Assembly (NCBI GenBank): GCA_963651465.1
Contig: CAVJPS010000008.1
Coordinates: 28,889 to 92,888, forward strand
Direction: 5' to 3'
Origin: SUG2458 sp963651465
GTDB taxonomy: Bacteria > Bacillota_I > Bacilli_A > RFN20 > CAG-826
DNA length: 64,000 bases
Shown here: positions 8,983 through 19,030 of the stretch, in pieces
Layout: every line of letters begins with the position of its first letter
Position numbering within the stretch: position 1 is the first letter of the stretch
The notes under the pieces: generated by a model
The model's input: only the letters and a program-made list of their open reading frames with translations
What the model was told of the DNA's origin: nothing
Database searches by the model: none
Translations under genes and position numbers: made by a program

Positions 8983-9570
8983 TTACAAATATGATGCGAT
9001 TGTTTTTTTAAGATTTAATAACATATTTTGGTTATTATATGCTGTTAAAACAATCTTACTTTCATTTAAATCTTTAAATGCTGATTTCAAATTTTTCATA
9101 ACTTTACTTTTTTCACTTTGATTCAATTTATCACATTTGGTAACCACAAGAATAAAAGGAATGTTATTGTCATTTAAAAAATTATAGAAATCAACATCAT
9201 CTTCAGATGGAACACGACGAGAATCAATTAAATAACATACAACTTTTAAGTAATTGTTATTAGCAAAATATTCTTCCATCATGTCACCAAAATTAACTGC
9301 ATGTTTTTGTCCTGCTGCACTATAGCCATAACCAGGTGCGTCAACTAAATAGCATTGATTATTAACGTTATAGTAGTTTAATAAACGTGTATGGCCAGGT
9401 TTTGATGAAGTAAATGCAAGAGATTTATTCTCACAAATTGCATTAATCAAAGAACTTTTACCAACATTTGATTTACCAATGAAGGCAATTTCATCTAAAC
9501 GAACATCAGGCGCATTCAAAACACTTGGACAAGACTTTACAAACTTAGTCTTACGGAATTCAATCATCAT
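8983..9570 (-). CDS. ysxC: Ribosome biogenesis GTP-binding protein YsxC/EngB
   Basis: A 195-residue TrmE-Era-type GTPase: G1 GKSNVGKSSL (about residues 32-41), G3 DAPGYGYS, G4 TKCD. The family helps late assembly of the 50S subunit. It follows lon by 5 bases, the conserved lon-ysxC arrangement of Firmicutes, and ends at a terminator. The gene starts ATGATGATT; either the first or the second Met could be used. Confidence 0.94.
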   Translation of the reverse strand: MMIEFRKTKFVKSCPSVLNAPDVRLDEIAFIGKSNVGKSSLINAICENKSLAFTSSKPGHTRLLNYYNVNNQCYLVDAPGYGYSAAGQKHAVNFGDMMEEYFANNNYLKVVCYLIDSRRVPSEDDVDFYNFLNDNNIPFILVVTKCDKLNQSEKSKVMKNLKSAFKDLNESKIVLTAYNNQNMLLNLKKTIASYL

Positions 9571-9575
9571 ATTAA

Positions 9576-11894
9576 TTAATCCCTTAAAGCTATTGCGACA
9601 GCGTCATCGACACATGTCATAAATTTAATATCAAGTGACTCTTTAACTTCGTTTGGAATATCGTCCATGTTTTTACGGTTTTCTTCTGGTATGATAACTG
9701 TCTTAATACCAGAACGGGAAGCTGCAAGAGTCTTTTCACGTAAGCCACCAATTGGTAGAGCTTTACCTCTTAAAGTTACTTCACCAGTCATAGCAACATT
9801 AGAGTTAACTTTACGTCCACTTAAAGCCGAAATAATAGCAAGAGTAATTGCAACACCAGCCGAAGGACCATCTTTTGGTACTGCACCTTCTGGGAAGTGA
9901 ATATGAATATCGTTTTCTTGGAACATTGATGGGTTAATACCATACTTTTCGCAATTTGCTTTGACATAGTCAAAGGCAATTGAAGAAGATTCTTTCATAA
10001 CATCACCAAGTGAACCAGTTAATACTAATCCGCCTTTACCTTTAAAGTGATTTACTTCAATTGGTAAAATGTCACCACCAAATTGAGTATAAGCAAGTCC
10101 TGTTACAACTCCAACTTGGTCTTCTTTTTCTTTTACAGAATCATCGAATTTTTCAATTCCGAGATATTCTTTAACTTTATTTACGTCAATTTTAACTTTC
10201 TTTAATTCAGTATTACGTAATAATTCAACAACTACTTTACGTACACAAGCGCCAATCTTACGTTCAAGTTCACGAACGCCTGCTTCACGTGTATAACGTT
10301 GAATTATATACATAATAGCTTCTTTAGTAAATGATATTTGATTTTTCTTTAAACCGTTTTTCTCAGTCTCTTTTGGTACTAAATGTTCAACTGCAATATG
10401 GTATTTTTCAATTTCAGTATATGAATTAACTTCAATTAATTCTAAACGATCACGAAGTGGTCCAGGAATATGATCTAATTGGTTTGCAGTAGCAATAAAT
10501 AATACATTACTTAAATCATATGGTTCTTCTAAGAAGTTATCATTAAATGCATAATTTTGTTCTGGGTCTAATACTTCAAGCATTGCTGCAGCTGGATCAC
10601 CTTTATAAGATGAAGCAAGTTTATCAACTTCATCAAGTAAGAAAACAGGATTAGTTACACCCGCTTTTTTCATACCAGAAATAATACGTCCTGGTAAAGC
10701 ACCAACATAAGTACGACGGTGACCACGGATTTCAGCTTCGTCAGAAATACCGCCAAGAGAAACCTTAAAATATTTACGGCCTAAAGCACGAGCAATGGAA
10801 CGTCCTAAAGAAGTTTTACCACAACCTGGTGGGCCGTAGAAACAAAGAATAGGAGCTTTTAAAGAATTAGTCATCTTTTTAACAGCTAGATATTCAACAA
10901 TACGTTTCTTAGGTTCTTCTAAGCCGTAGTGGTCTTCATCTAAAATCTTTTGAACATTATCTAAATCATCGTTGTCGTCAGTTTTTTGATACCATGGGAC
11001 TTCAAGTAACCAATCAATATAATTCATGATTAAAGAAGCTTCAAGGGATGCTTGAGGCATCATATCGAGACGTTTTAATTCATTTCTAACCTTATTTTTA
11101 ATAATTTCTGGATAAGGATTTTCTTCGACTCTTTTACGGATGTTTTCAACAGATTTTTCATCATTAGGATCTTCACCTAATTCACTTTTAATTGCACGCA
11201 TTTTCTCACGCAAGAAATATTCTTTTTGATTTTTTTCAGCATTGTTACGGACTTCTTCATCTAATTTGCGATCAATTTTATCCATTTCTTTAGCTTCTGT
11301 AACAATTTTTAAAATTAATTTTAATTTTTCATTTACTTCAGCAATTTCAAGTAATTTTTCTTTACGTTCTAGTGGCATAGGTAAATAACTTGATAAAGCA
11401 TTAGTTAATTCCAACGCAGAAACACCCTTCATTAAATTATTAACAAATGCTTTAGGAAAATAAGATGCGATTTCAGGAATTTCTTCAATGTATTGAATAA
11501 TTTTACGGACAAGAGCAGTTTCTTCGAGTTTATCACCTAATACTGGTTCAACAATTGTAGCGTTACATCCATAAAATTCATCATTACGGAATACATCAAC
11601 AAATTTTACTATTGCAACTGGTTCTACCTTAATACGAATATATCCTTTTTGAGGATTATATGTATGAATTTTACAAACAGTACCATAGTCAAAAATGTCT
11701 TTATCAATATTTGGATTATCAATCTCAGGTTTCTTTTGAGAAACCAAAATAATTAAATCATTTGTGGCATTTTTTGCTTCATCTATTGCCTTTGTAGATA
11801 TAGGTCGAGCAGCATCTACAGTTGTTGTATGGCCTGGAAACAAAATAATTCCACGAGTAATAAGTAATGGTAAAGTAATTACATCATCTTTCAT
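9576..11894 (-). CDS. lon: ATP-dependent protease Lon
   Basis: A 772-residue LonA protease. It has an N-terminal substrate-binding domain (about 1-200), a coiled coil, an AAA+ module with Walker A GPPGCGKTS and Walker B FLLDEVDK, and a C-terminal serine protease domain with the catalytic dyad S678 (in KDGPSAG) and K721. The 43-residue spacing of the dyad matches the family. Lon degrades misfolded and regulatory proteins in the cytoplasm. Ribosome binding site GAGAAGGAGG precedes the ATG. It lies between tig and ysxC. Confidence 0.96.
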   Translation of the reverse strand: MKDDVITLPLLITRGIILFPGHTTTVDAARPISTKAIDEAKNATNDLIILVSQKKPEIDNPNIDKDIFDYGTVCKIHTYNPQKGYIRIKVEPVAIVKFVDVFRNDEFYGCNATIVEPVLGDKLEETALVRKIIQYIEEIPEIASYFPKAFVNNLMKGVSALELTNALSSYLPMPLERKEKLLEIAEVNEKLKLILKIVTEAKEMDKIDRKLDEEVRNNAEKNQKEYFLREKMRAIKSELGEDPNDEKSVENIRKRVEENPYPEIIKNKVRNELKRLDMMPQASLEASLIMNYIDWLLEVPWYQKTDDNDDLDNVQKILDEDHYGLEEPKKRIVEYLAVKKMTNSLKAPILCFYGPPGCGKTSLGRSIARALGRKYFKVSLGGISDEAEIRGHRRTYVGALPGRIISGMKKAGVTNPVFLLDEVDKLASSYKGDPAAAMLEVLDPEQNYAFNDNFLEEPYDLSNVLFIATANQLDHIPGPLRDRLELIEVNSYTEIEKYHIAVEHLVPKETEKNGLKKNQISFTKEAIMYIIQRYTREAGVRELERKIGACVRKVVVELLRNTELKKVKIDVNKVKEYLGIEKFDDSVKEKEDQVGVVTGLAYTQFGGDILPIEVNHFKGKGGLVLTGSLGDVMKESSSIAFDYVKANCEKYGINPSMFQENDIHIHFPEGAVPKDGPSAGVAITLAIISALSGRKVNSNVAMTGEVTLRGKALPIGGLREKTLAASRSGIKTVIIPEENRKNMDDIPNEVKESLDIKFMTCVDDAVAIALRD

Positions 11895-11925
11895 AATATC
11901 GACCTCCTTCTCTTATTATAAAGAG

Positions 11926-11949
11926 AAAAAATGGTTTTTACACCATTTT
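11926..11949 (-). terminator. Terminator between tig and lon
   Basis: The 8-bp stem AAAATGGT/ACCATTTT is followed by TTTTTTCTC on the minus strand. It lies downstream of tig and upstream of the lon ribosome binding site. Confidence 0.6.
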
Positions 11950-11982
11950 AACTCTAGAAAATAAATATTTATTATTTTTTAC

Positions 11983-13341
11983 TTATTTTTCTTCTGTAGC
12001 TTTTTTAGCTGCAGGCTTTTTTTCAGGTTTTGCTTCACCTTCTGCTTTAGTTTCTTCTTTAGCAGGAGTGTTTAATGAAACTAATAATTCATTAAGCTTT
12101 TGGTTTAATAATTGTTGAGCAAATTGATTCTTTTGTGGAGCTAAGATTTCTTTAACTTTTTCAATATCCATTGAATATTGATCAGCAATCTTCTTATATT
12201 CTGCATCTAAATCCTTTTCTTCAACTTTTAAGCCTTCTTTAGCGGCAACTTCTTGTGTAACTAAGAAGCCTTCTAAATTCTTAACAGCTTGTTTTCTCAT
12301 TGATTCAATATTATCTTCTTCTTTTTGACCTGTGATTTGATAATATTGTTCAACTGTTAAACCATTTTGTTCAATTTGAGTTTTAAAGTTATTTAACATA
12401 GCATCAACTTCGTTTTGAACAACTTTACCTGGAATACCAATTTTAGAGTTTTTAACGATTGTATCAATAATTGTATTTAATTGTTCTGATTTAGCTTGAT
12501 CAGCTTTTTTAGCTGCTAAGTCACCTTTAACTTTTTTCTTTAAATCAGCGACTGTTTTAACACCTTCGTAATTTAATTCTGCGACGAAATCATCGTTAAG
12601 TTCTGGAACTTTTTTACCTTTAACATCATTAACAGTTACTTTGAATAAAGCAGCTTTTCCTGCTAATTCTGGAACATATTGAGTTGGGAATGTAACGTTA
12701 ACATCTTTTTTGTCTCCAGCTTTTGTACCAACTAATTGATCTTCAAAGCCAGGAACAAATGAATTACTACCTAATTCTAATGGATGGTTAGTAGCTGAGC
12801 CACCATCAAATTTTTTACCATCAACGTATCCTTCAAAATCGATAACAACAGTATCACCTAATTCAGCAGCACCATCTTTAACGATTAATTCAGCATTTTG
12901 AGTTTGAAGTTTTGCAATTTCTTCATCAACTTCTTTAGCTGAAACTTTAGCTTCTTTAGCAGCAATGTTTAAGCCTTTGTATTCACCTAATTCAACAACA
13001 GGTTTTAGTGGAACAACGATAACAACTTCTAATTCTTCTTTAGTTGCTTTGTTGATTGCTTTAAAATCTGGTTGCATAAAAGGAACGATTTTTTCTTCTT
13101 CTAAGACTTTAACGAAATTTGGTTGAACCATAATATCAACTGCTTCGTTTAATACTTGTGCATCACTAACTCTTTGTTTAACTAAGCCAAGAGGAGCTTT
13201 ACCTTTTCTAAATCCTTTGATTTCGACTTCACTAGCAATTTTATTAAATGCTTTTTGTTGAGCTGTAGCCCATTCTTCACCTTCAAATGATAAAGTTACT
13301 TCAACTTCAGCATTTTCAAGTTTTTTAATTTCTTTTTTCAT
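11983..13341 (-). CDS. tig: Trigger factor
   Basis: A 452-residue ribosome-associated chaperone and peptidyl-prolyl isomerase. The N-terminal ribosome-binding signature GFRKGKAP is at about residues 39-46, the FKBP-type PPIase domain lies around 150-245 (DTVVIDFEGYVDGKKFDGG), and a long helical C-terminal domain follows. The tail is Lys/Ala/Glu-rich (KPEKKPAAKKATEEK) and probably disordered. Ribosome binding site AGGAGG precedes the ATG. It is upstream of lon, a common order. Confidence 0.96.
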   Translation of the reverse strand: MKKEIKKLENAEVEVTLSFEGEEWATAQQKAFNKIASEVEIKGFRKGKAPLGLVKQRVSDAQVLNEAVDIMVQPNFVKVLEEEKIVPFMQPDFKAINKATKEELEVVIVVPLKPVVELGEYKGLNIAAKEAKVSAKEVDEEIAKLQTQNAELIVKDGAAELGDTVVIDFEGYVDGKKFDGGSATNHPLELGSNSFVPGFEDQLVGTKAGDKKDVNVTFPTQYVPELAGKAALFKVTVNDVKGKKVPELNDDFVAELNYEGVKTVADLKKKVKGDLAAKKADQAKSEQLNTIIDTIVKNSKIGIPGKVVQNEVDAMLNNFKTQIEQNGLTVEQYYQITGQKEEDNIESMRKQAVKNLEGFLVTQEVAAKEGLKVEEKDLDAEYKKIADQYSMDIEKVKEILAPQKNQFAQQLLNQKLNELLVSLNTPAKEETKAEGEAKPEKKPAAKKATEEK

Positions 13342-13461
13342 GTTATTTTCCTCCTAAAGAAAATATATAATATTTTACACGTAAAATATGATAACTTAAA
13401 AAAGAGATTTTATCAATATTAAAGCATAATTTTGGTTCAATTTTGAGATAAAAACGAAAAG

Positions 13462-13487
13462 AAAAGCCTCTTAATAAATTAAGAGGC
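13462..13487 (-). terminator. Terminator after the M6 metalloprotease gene
   Basis: The perfect 8-bp stem GCCTCTTA/TAAGAGGC with a 6-nt loop is followed by TTTTCTTTT on the minus strand. Confidence 0.78.
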
Positions 13488-13496
13488 AGTTAATAA

Positions 13497-15367
13497 TTAA
13501 TATTTAATGAAATCAATTGTAGCAGTTGATTCACCAATTTCTTTAACAATAATTGAGAATGAATCAAAATTACCATAGAAATTATTAGTTTCAGTATCAA
13601 AGAATTGACCTTCTAATTTACTCTTAGTTAAGACATCTCCTTCTAAGAATAATGAATCTTCTGAAAAATATGATGTTGATACGTAAGTTTCTTTATAATT
13701 ATTACGTAATAATTGGTTTTGGTTATAGTTTGCATATGTTAAACTATAGAATTTTTGACATGCTGCACCGTTATGAGCAACGATTTCACCAGAGTTAGTA
13801 GTATTACCGAAAGCATAATCATACATATAATCATCTTTAGTAATTGAATTTACAAATGATTTTGTTAAATCATCACCTTTATATTCAATTAAACGTGCAT
13901 CAACTAACCAAGCACGAATACCTTTTGTTTTTGTACCATTTGGATAAGCATTATTTAATTTGTGTTGAACATCAAATTCATTTAATCCAGTTGGAGTATA
14001 ATACTCTAATAAAATATATTTATCAAAGCTTGATGAAACTGTATCAGGTGAAATTAAGATAACATCTTTTGTACTTTGGAAATCACCAATTGTAATTTCA
14101 CAAGATTCAGTAGGAATAATAGGATTAGCCCAACCTAAAGTTATCAATGAGAATGGATCGTGTCCACCAACATTGTAGTCTTGCATTGAGAAACCACCAG
14201 AAATTTTAGCAAGGTTATTATAGTCATAATAATCTTCTAATCCGAAAATGTGTCCCATTTCGTGAATAAATGTATGAGTATCTAATGTTGCATAACGAGT
14301 ATCACCATTATAATATTTGCCGTTTCTATCACTAGCAGAACCATACATAAAGTCGTATGAAGCCCAGAAGAAAACGTTAATACCTGGATTTGCATGTGTA
14401 CCTTTACCAAAGTTCCATGAACAATATGCCCATAAGTTAGAAGCTATTTGATTATTCATAGCGCTATAATCAGGAGCAGCATAAATTAAACATACTGCAT
14501 CAAGAACGCCATCTTCGTCAGCATCAAATGAACTATATTCCTCAGCTGTGTGAGTAACTCTATAATTATTAACAGCACGGTTTAAAAGGTTAGAAGTACG
14601 AGTACCACTTTCATAGTAATATGTTGATGCGTAATCGTCTACAAACCAATCAGCAACTTCACCATTAACAGTAACAAGTCCAGCCGATTCTTCTTCATAG
14701 AAAGTTTTGACTGATCTCCATCCAGTTTCTTCATTTGTACCAAAATAAGCTTTTGTTAAATCGTCTTTAACGTTAGCTTTTTGTGTATCATTTAAATAAT
14801 TACCACTATCAGTAAACCAAACAGGAATAACTAAAATTTTTCCTTCACCCTTATTTGGGAAAGTTGATTTACTAGTAATACCACCATGTGAAATTAAATC
14901 ATTAATATCACTATCAAATGTTGTTTTAGTTGCATATGCAGGTAAAGTGCTTAAGTCTGTATTATTAACAACAATACCAGCACCATCTGTATAAGAATGT
15001 CCTTTACTATCTGATAATTTAACTGTAATAGCAGCGTGACCCTCACCAACAGCGGTAACGACACCATTTTCGTCAACAGTAGCAACTTCTTCATTACTTG
15101 ATTTCCATTCAGATGTGACAGTAACTGTTGAAGGAGCATATTTATAATTTAATGTATATGTGCCTCCAGTTGATAAAACAACTGATTTTTCTTCAACGTC
15201 AACAGATTTAAGTGAAGGAGTAATTGTACCACCATTGCCACCACCATTACCTGAAGATTGATTTTTATTTTCGTCACAACCACTAATACCACCAGTAAGA
15301 GCAAGTAAGCCACAAACAGANNNNNNNNNNCAGAAAGTATATTTAAAATAAATTTCTTTTTTTTCAT
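13497..15367 (-). CDS. Lipoprotein M6-family metalloprotease with Big_2 domain (interrupted by an N gap)
   Basis: The frame is open without a stop from 13497 through 15320. Left of the ten N it begins SVCGLLALTGGISGC, and right of the N a start at 15367 gives MKKKKFILNILS. Joined through the shared TCTG they make one 26-residue lipoprotein signal ending ISGC and a predicted 618-residue protein. After a Gly/Asn-rich linker there is a Big_2-like Ig domain (about 53-125, ending EVATVDENGVVTAVGEG). The zinc site is HEMGHIFGLED (H364, E365, H368, D374), the HExxHxxGxxD pattern of M6/InhA-like peptidases. It is probably an exported protease anchored to the membrane. It is not a pseudogene: the apparent frame break comes only from the placeholder length of the gap. 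Confidence 0.85.
15321..15330. other. Assembly gap (10 N) inside the protease gene
   Basis: Ten N separate CAGA on the left from CAGA on the right. Removing the N and one CAGA copy restores one reading frame through the signal peptide, so the two contigs probably overlap by four bases and nothing is missing. Confidence 0.85.
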
Positions 15368-15440
15368 CTTTTGCAATCCCCTTTCATTGAATTTTATTTT
15401 TATTATTATAATAATAATTACTTTTAGCATAAATTACAAC

Positions 15441-15474
15441 TAAAAAAGATATTTTCTTTTTTTGGAAAATATCT
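15441..15474 (-). terminator. Terminator after the helical-repeat protein gene
   Basis: The 10-bp stem AGATATTTTC/GAAAATATCT is followed by TTTTTTAG on the minus strand. It lies 8 bases downstream of the stop codon at 15482. Confidence 0.65.
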
Positions 15475-15481
15475 CTTAAAA

Positions 15482-16435
15482 TTAAATATTGCTATTATCA
15501 TCAAGCATTAATTGTTTAATTTCATCAATTAATGCTTCAATTATAGTCGTGTTTATGTCTTCATCGTTTAATTTATTTCGATCAAAAGTATCATTTAATA
15601 ATGATGATGCATATATTAATAATGCTAATGCAACATTAATTTCATCGATTTCATTAGTGTTATCAGGATACTTTAATAAAATATATCGATTGTAAACACT
15701 ACGAGCAGTTTCTAATATTGAAGGATTAGTTGCGTGAGTAACTAATAATTCATTAACTTTTGAATAGTATTCATTTTCAAAAGGTGGATCTAATTCATAT
15801 GGAACTAAAACATAATCTATGTTATTTTTAGAAAATTCAAATTCTTCATAAGAACCTTTATAAACTAATAAAAGTAGCATATATGTTCTATACATTGTAT
15901 CAAAATTTGATTTTAAGAATTTTTTAATAGATGGAATAATTGATTCAATGTCGTAATTTCGTAACTCATCAATCATTTCTAGTAATAAAACTTTATCACT
16001 AATTGAACTAGGATTATCCAAAGCTTTACCAATTTCATTTAATCTATTTTCACTAATTTGTTTATTGTTGAATTTATTATTAAAAGATAAACTATTCATT
16101 AATTCTTTTTTTGTATCTTTAAGCATTTCCTCAAATTCATAATCTAGATAAGGTAAAGAGTCATAATAATCTAATTCTTTTAAAATTGAAGCGGGATCAT
16201 TTAAAACTTTTAATATATGAATATGAACAGTAAAAAGTTCTTTCCGACACCACGATAAATCTTTAATAAAGTTAACTTTATTAGAATTTAATAAGTCTAA
16301 TGCTTCGTTATAATCTTCGTTTAACGCTAACGCTATTACACGATAATAAATATCTTCAATTTGGATAGCATTCTTAGTTAATTCAAGAATAATTTTATAT
16401 TTTCCATTTTCAATTAAAGTACGATATGAATCCAT
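15482..16435 (-). CDS. Hypothetical alpha-helical (TPR-like) protein
   Basis: A 317-residue protein that I do not recognise. It has no signal peptide or membrane segment, so it is probably cytoplasmic. The N-terminal part (MDSYRTLIENGKYKIILELT, then YYRVIALALNEDYNEALDLL) reads like paired TPR-type helices, and the rest is Leu/Asn/Asp-rich and predicted helical. It stands between terminators as a single unit. Start chosen at 16435, where AAAGGTGATAAAA provides the ribosome binding site; a GTG three codons upstream is less likely. Confidence 0.7.
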   Translation of the reverse strand: MDSYRTLIENGKYKIILELTKNAIQIEDIYYRVIALALNEDYNEALDLLNSNKVNFIKDLSWCRKELFTVHIHILKVLNDPASILKELDYYDSLPYLDYEFEEMLKDTKKELMNSLSFNNKFNNKQISENRLNEIGKALDNPSSISDKVLLLEMIDELRNYDIESIIPSIKKFLKSNFDTMYRTYMLLLLVYKGSYEEFEFSKNNIDYVLVPYELDPPFENEYYSKVNELLVTHATNPSILETARSVYNRYILLKYPDNTNEIDEINVALALLIYASSLLNDTFDRNKLNDEDINTTIIEALIDEIKQLMLDDNSNI

Positions 16436-16500
16436 TTTTATCACCTTTTTTATTATAATATATTTTATTAAGTTTTTTTATCATAAATAACACCCAAATA

Positions 16501-16529
16501 AAAAAGTAACGATTTTTTCGTTACTTTTT
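16501..16529 (-). terminator. Terminator after degV
   Basis: The 12-bp perfect stem AAAAAGTAACGA/TCGTTACTTTTT is nearly the same hairpin as those at 33913 and 48366. Confidence 0.82.
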
Positions 16530-16534
16530 GTATC

Positions 16535-17404
16535 TTAATTGCTTGCAGTTACAGTAATTCCAATACCGTTATTACCTAGATGAATATAAAATGTAGGACC
16601 AACAGTACGGACACGACTAAAGATAACATTTTTACAATTAATAGCAGTCTCTTTAAATTTACTAATAAATTTAGTCGCTAAGTTATCTTGCATTAAATCA
16701 ACAACTTTAACAAAGACTTTTTTAAATTTACTAGAATATTCTTTAATTGTTTCACTAAAAACATTTAAAACATTATTAATATTACGTTCTTTTTTAAATA
16801 AATTAAGTTTACCATCAGTCATCTTAACCATTGGTTTTATATGTAATAAATTACCAATAAAACCACCAATTTTACTTAATCTTCCACCATTAACTAAATG
16901 ATTTAAATCCATGACTGAGAACATTAAATCTGAATTTTTTATTCTTTCATTTGTTTCGTTAATAAAATCTTCAAAATTAATATCTTTTTCTAATTTATCA
17001 AGTAATGATTCAATAAGATTTGCTATACCATAATTTGCTAAGTTAGTATCAAATACATAAACATCATCTTCATTATCAATGTAACTACGTGCAATAACAG
17101 CAGATTGATAAGTTGATGATAATCCTTTAGATAAAGGGAAAACTGCTATATGTTTATAACCTTCTTTTATTAATTGCTCATAAGCTTCAACAAATTCATT
17201 TGGGGAAGGTGATGAAGTTTTTAAATTAGTTACATCACCAAGTTCTGCAATAATTTCTTCATCTTCAGTGTCAGTTTCTTTTTTTACAAATTTTTTTGTT
17301 TCGACATTTAAGGATACAACTTTTATATTATAATCTTTAATAATCTTTTTACTTAATGTGGTAGTAGAATCTATAACGATTCCTATTTTTCCAAAGTTTT
17401 TCAT
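16535..17404 (-). CDS. DegV family fatty-acid-binding protein
   Basis: A 289-residue DegV/FakB-type protein. Family landmarks are DSTTTLS near the N-terminus, the TSSPSPNEF lipid-pocket segment, SKGLSSTYQSA and the late RIPL-like GGRLSKIGGFIGNLLHIKP region. Such proteins bind a fatty acid and present it to the FakA kinase for phospholipid synthesis; no fakA is in the window. An upstream in-frame extension is possible, but GGAGG ten bases before ATG 17404 supports this start. cysK is 98 bases upstream. Confidence 0.9.
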   Translation of the reverse strand: MKNFGKIGIVIDSTTTLSKKIIKDYNIKVVSLNVETKKFVKKETDTEDEEIIAELGDVTNLKTSSPSPNEFVEAYEQLIKEGYKHIAVFPLSKGLSSTYQSAVIARSYIDNEDDVYVFDTNLANYGIANLIESLLDKLEKDINFEDFINETNERIKNSDLMFSVMDLNHLVNGGRLSKIGGFIGNLLHIKPMVKMTDGKLNLFKKERNINNVLNVFSETIKEYSSKFKKVFVKVVDLMQDNLATKFISKFKETAINCKNVIFSRVRTVGPTFYIHLGNNGIGITVTASN

Positions 17405-17502
17405 ATATAATGGGCCTCCAATGACTATAATATAATACTTATAACATATAGTCATTAATGGTATTCTAAACATAATTTTATAATTTGTATACAATGAAAT
17501 TA

Positions 17503-18438
17503 TTAATCTTTATTAAAAAGCGGAGTTGATAAGTAACGATCGCCATTATCAGGCATTAATACAACAATTGTTTTACCTTTATTTTCTTCTCTTAAAGCTA
17601 TTTCTTTTGCAGCATGTAAAGCAGCTCCCGAAGAAATACCTACAAATATACCATCAGTTTTAACAACTTCAGCACCAGTTAAAAACGCATCATCGTTTTC
17701 AATAGCAATAACTTCATCATAAATTTTAGTATCTAATGTATCAGGAACAAATCCAGCGCCAATACCTTGAATTTTATGACTTCCTCCTACACCTTTAGTT
17801 AATACAGGAGAAGTAGCAGGTTCAACACCGATAATTTTAATATTAGGATTTTTTTCTTTTAAATATTTACCGACGCCAGAAATAGTACCACCAGTTCCAA
17901 TACCTGATACAAAAATGTCAATTTGTCCTTCAGTATCGTTCCAAATTTCAGGACCGGTAGTTTCATAATGAGCTTTTGGGTTAGCCATATTAACAAATTG
18001 ACCAGCGATTATAGAATTAGGTATTTCTTTATTTAATTCTGTGGCTTTATCAATTGCACCTTTCATTCCCAATTTGCCATCAGTTAAAACTAATTCAGCA
18101 CCATATGCCTTAATTAAATTACGTCTTTCAACTGACATAGTTTCAGGTAAGGTAATAATTAATTTATAACCTTTAGCAGCACAAATTGCTGCTAAACCAA
18201 TTCCGGTATTACCACTAGTTGGTTCGATAATTGTAGAACCTTCTTTTAAAAGACCTTTTTGTTCGTAATCTTCAATAATTGATTTTGCTACTCGATCTTT
18301 AACAGATCCAGCTGGATTTAAACCTTCTACTTTAGCTAAAATGGTTGCCTTTAAATTATTTTTCTTATTGTAGTTAACTAATTCAATAAGTGGAGTATTA
18401 CCAATTAATTCATTTATACTTTTATATACTTTTTTCAT
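17503..18438 (-). CDS. cysK: Cysteine synthase A (O-acetylserine sulfhydrylase)
   Basis: A 311-residue fold-type II PLP enzyme. The PLP lysine lies in NPAGSVKDRVA (about residues 37-47), the substrate loop is EPTSGNTGIGLA, the phosphate-binding loop is GTGGTISG, and SGAALHA lies near the C-terminus. It joins O-acetylserine and sulfide to cysteine. No cysE or other sulfur-assimilation gene is nearby. Ribosome binding site AAGAGGA precedes the ATG. Confidence 0.94.
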   Translation of the reverse strand: MKKVYKSINELIGNTPLIELVNYNKKNNLKATILAKVEGLNPAGSVKDRVAKSIIEDYEQKGLLKEGSTIIEPTSGNTGIGLAAICAAKGYKLIITLPETMSVERRNLIKAYGAELVLTDGKLGMKGAIDKATELNKEIPNSIIAGQFVNMANPKAHYETTGPEIWNDTEGQIDIFVSGIGTGGTISGVGKYLKEKNPNIKIIGVEPATSPVLTKGVGGSHKIQGIGAGFVPDTLDTKIYDEVIAIENDDAFLTGAEVVKTDGIFVGISSGAALHAAKEIALREENKGKTIVVLMPDNGDRYLSTPLFNKD

Positions 18439-18510
18439 AACAATATCCTCTTCACTAAAATATTAAGATTTCTTTTAATTAATTTCAAATATTTATAATA
18501 ACAAAGCAAA

Positions 18511-18545
18511 AAAAAGAACAAAATATATAATACTTTGTTCTTTTT
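18511..18545 (-). terminator. Terminator after the 118-residue membrane protein gene
   Basis: The 12-bp stem AAAAAGAACAAA/TTTGTTCTTTTT is followed by T-rich sequence on the minus strand. Confidence 0.75.
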
Positions 18546-18554
18546 AAGGTTTTT

Positions 18555-18911
18555 CTAGAATAATCCTAATAATGCCATTCCAGTTGTAACTTCCTCAGTT
18601 TTATGAATTAACCATTCATATGTATCTGGGAAGAAGTGGAAAATGATAAGAACAGCGACTAATAAATAGAAGAAAATTCTAATAATGAAGTTTCTTTTAA
18701 TAGTTGCTTCTAAGCCAACTACAATAACTAATGCTAGTAATGCAAAGTTTCTAATGACTTCAACTGTTGCAACTAACCATTCAATATTATCATAGAAATG
18801 AAAGTTAGCATTTAAGAGTGATACAACCCAAACAACTGCAATAACAAATGCAAGGATTTCACCAATAACATCAAATACTTTTTCTAATTTTAAACGGAAT
18901 TCTTTACCCAT
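18555..18911 (-). CDS. Small polytopic membrane protein of unknown function
   Basis: A 118-residue protein with about three hydrophobic segments (roughly residues 14-32, 48-68 and 74-92) and short charged ends. I do not recognise a family. A strong ribosome binding site (GAAGGAGGAATAAA) precedes ATG 18911. It is a single-gene unit between tRNA-Arg and cysK, with its own terminator. Confidence 0.7.
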   Translation of the reverse strand: MGKEFRLKLEKVFDVIGEILAFVIAVVWVVSLLNANFHFYDNIEWLVATVEVIRNFALLALVIVVGLEATIKRNFIIRIFFYLLVAVLIIFHFFPDTYEWLIHKTEEVTTGMALLGLF

Positions 18912-18989
18912 TATGATTTATTCCTCCTTCTTTAAATATAATTTTAATTTATTTGAGGAAGATACGCAATTCATAATTAATATTTTAAT

Positions 18990-19017
18990 AAAAAAAGGAA
19001 TAGTTTGAACTATTCCT
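18990..19017 (-). terminator. Terminator after tRNA-Arg
   Basis: The 8-bp stem AGGAATAG/CTATTCCT is followed by TTTTTT on the minus strand, 13 bases beyond the encoded CCA end of the tRNA. Confidence 0.78.
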
Positions 19018-19030
19018 GATTTTTTAAAGA

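Noticed and set aside
13497..15430. The protease region as a pseudogene with frameshift
   Set aside because: The only break is the run of ten N. Flanks share CAGA, and joining through it restores one frame with a sensible signal peptide, so the break is an artefact.
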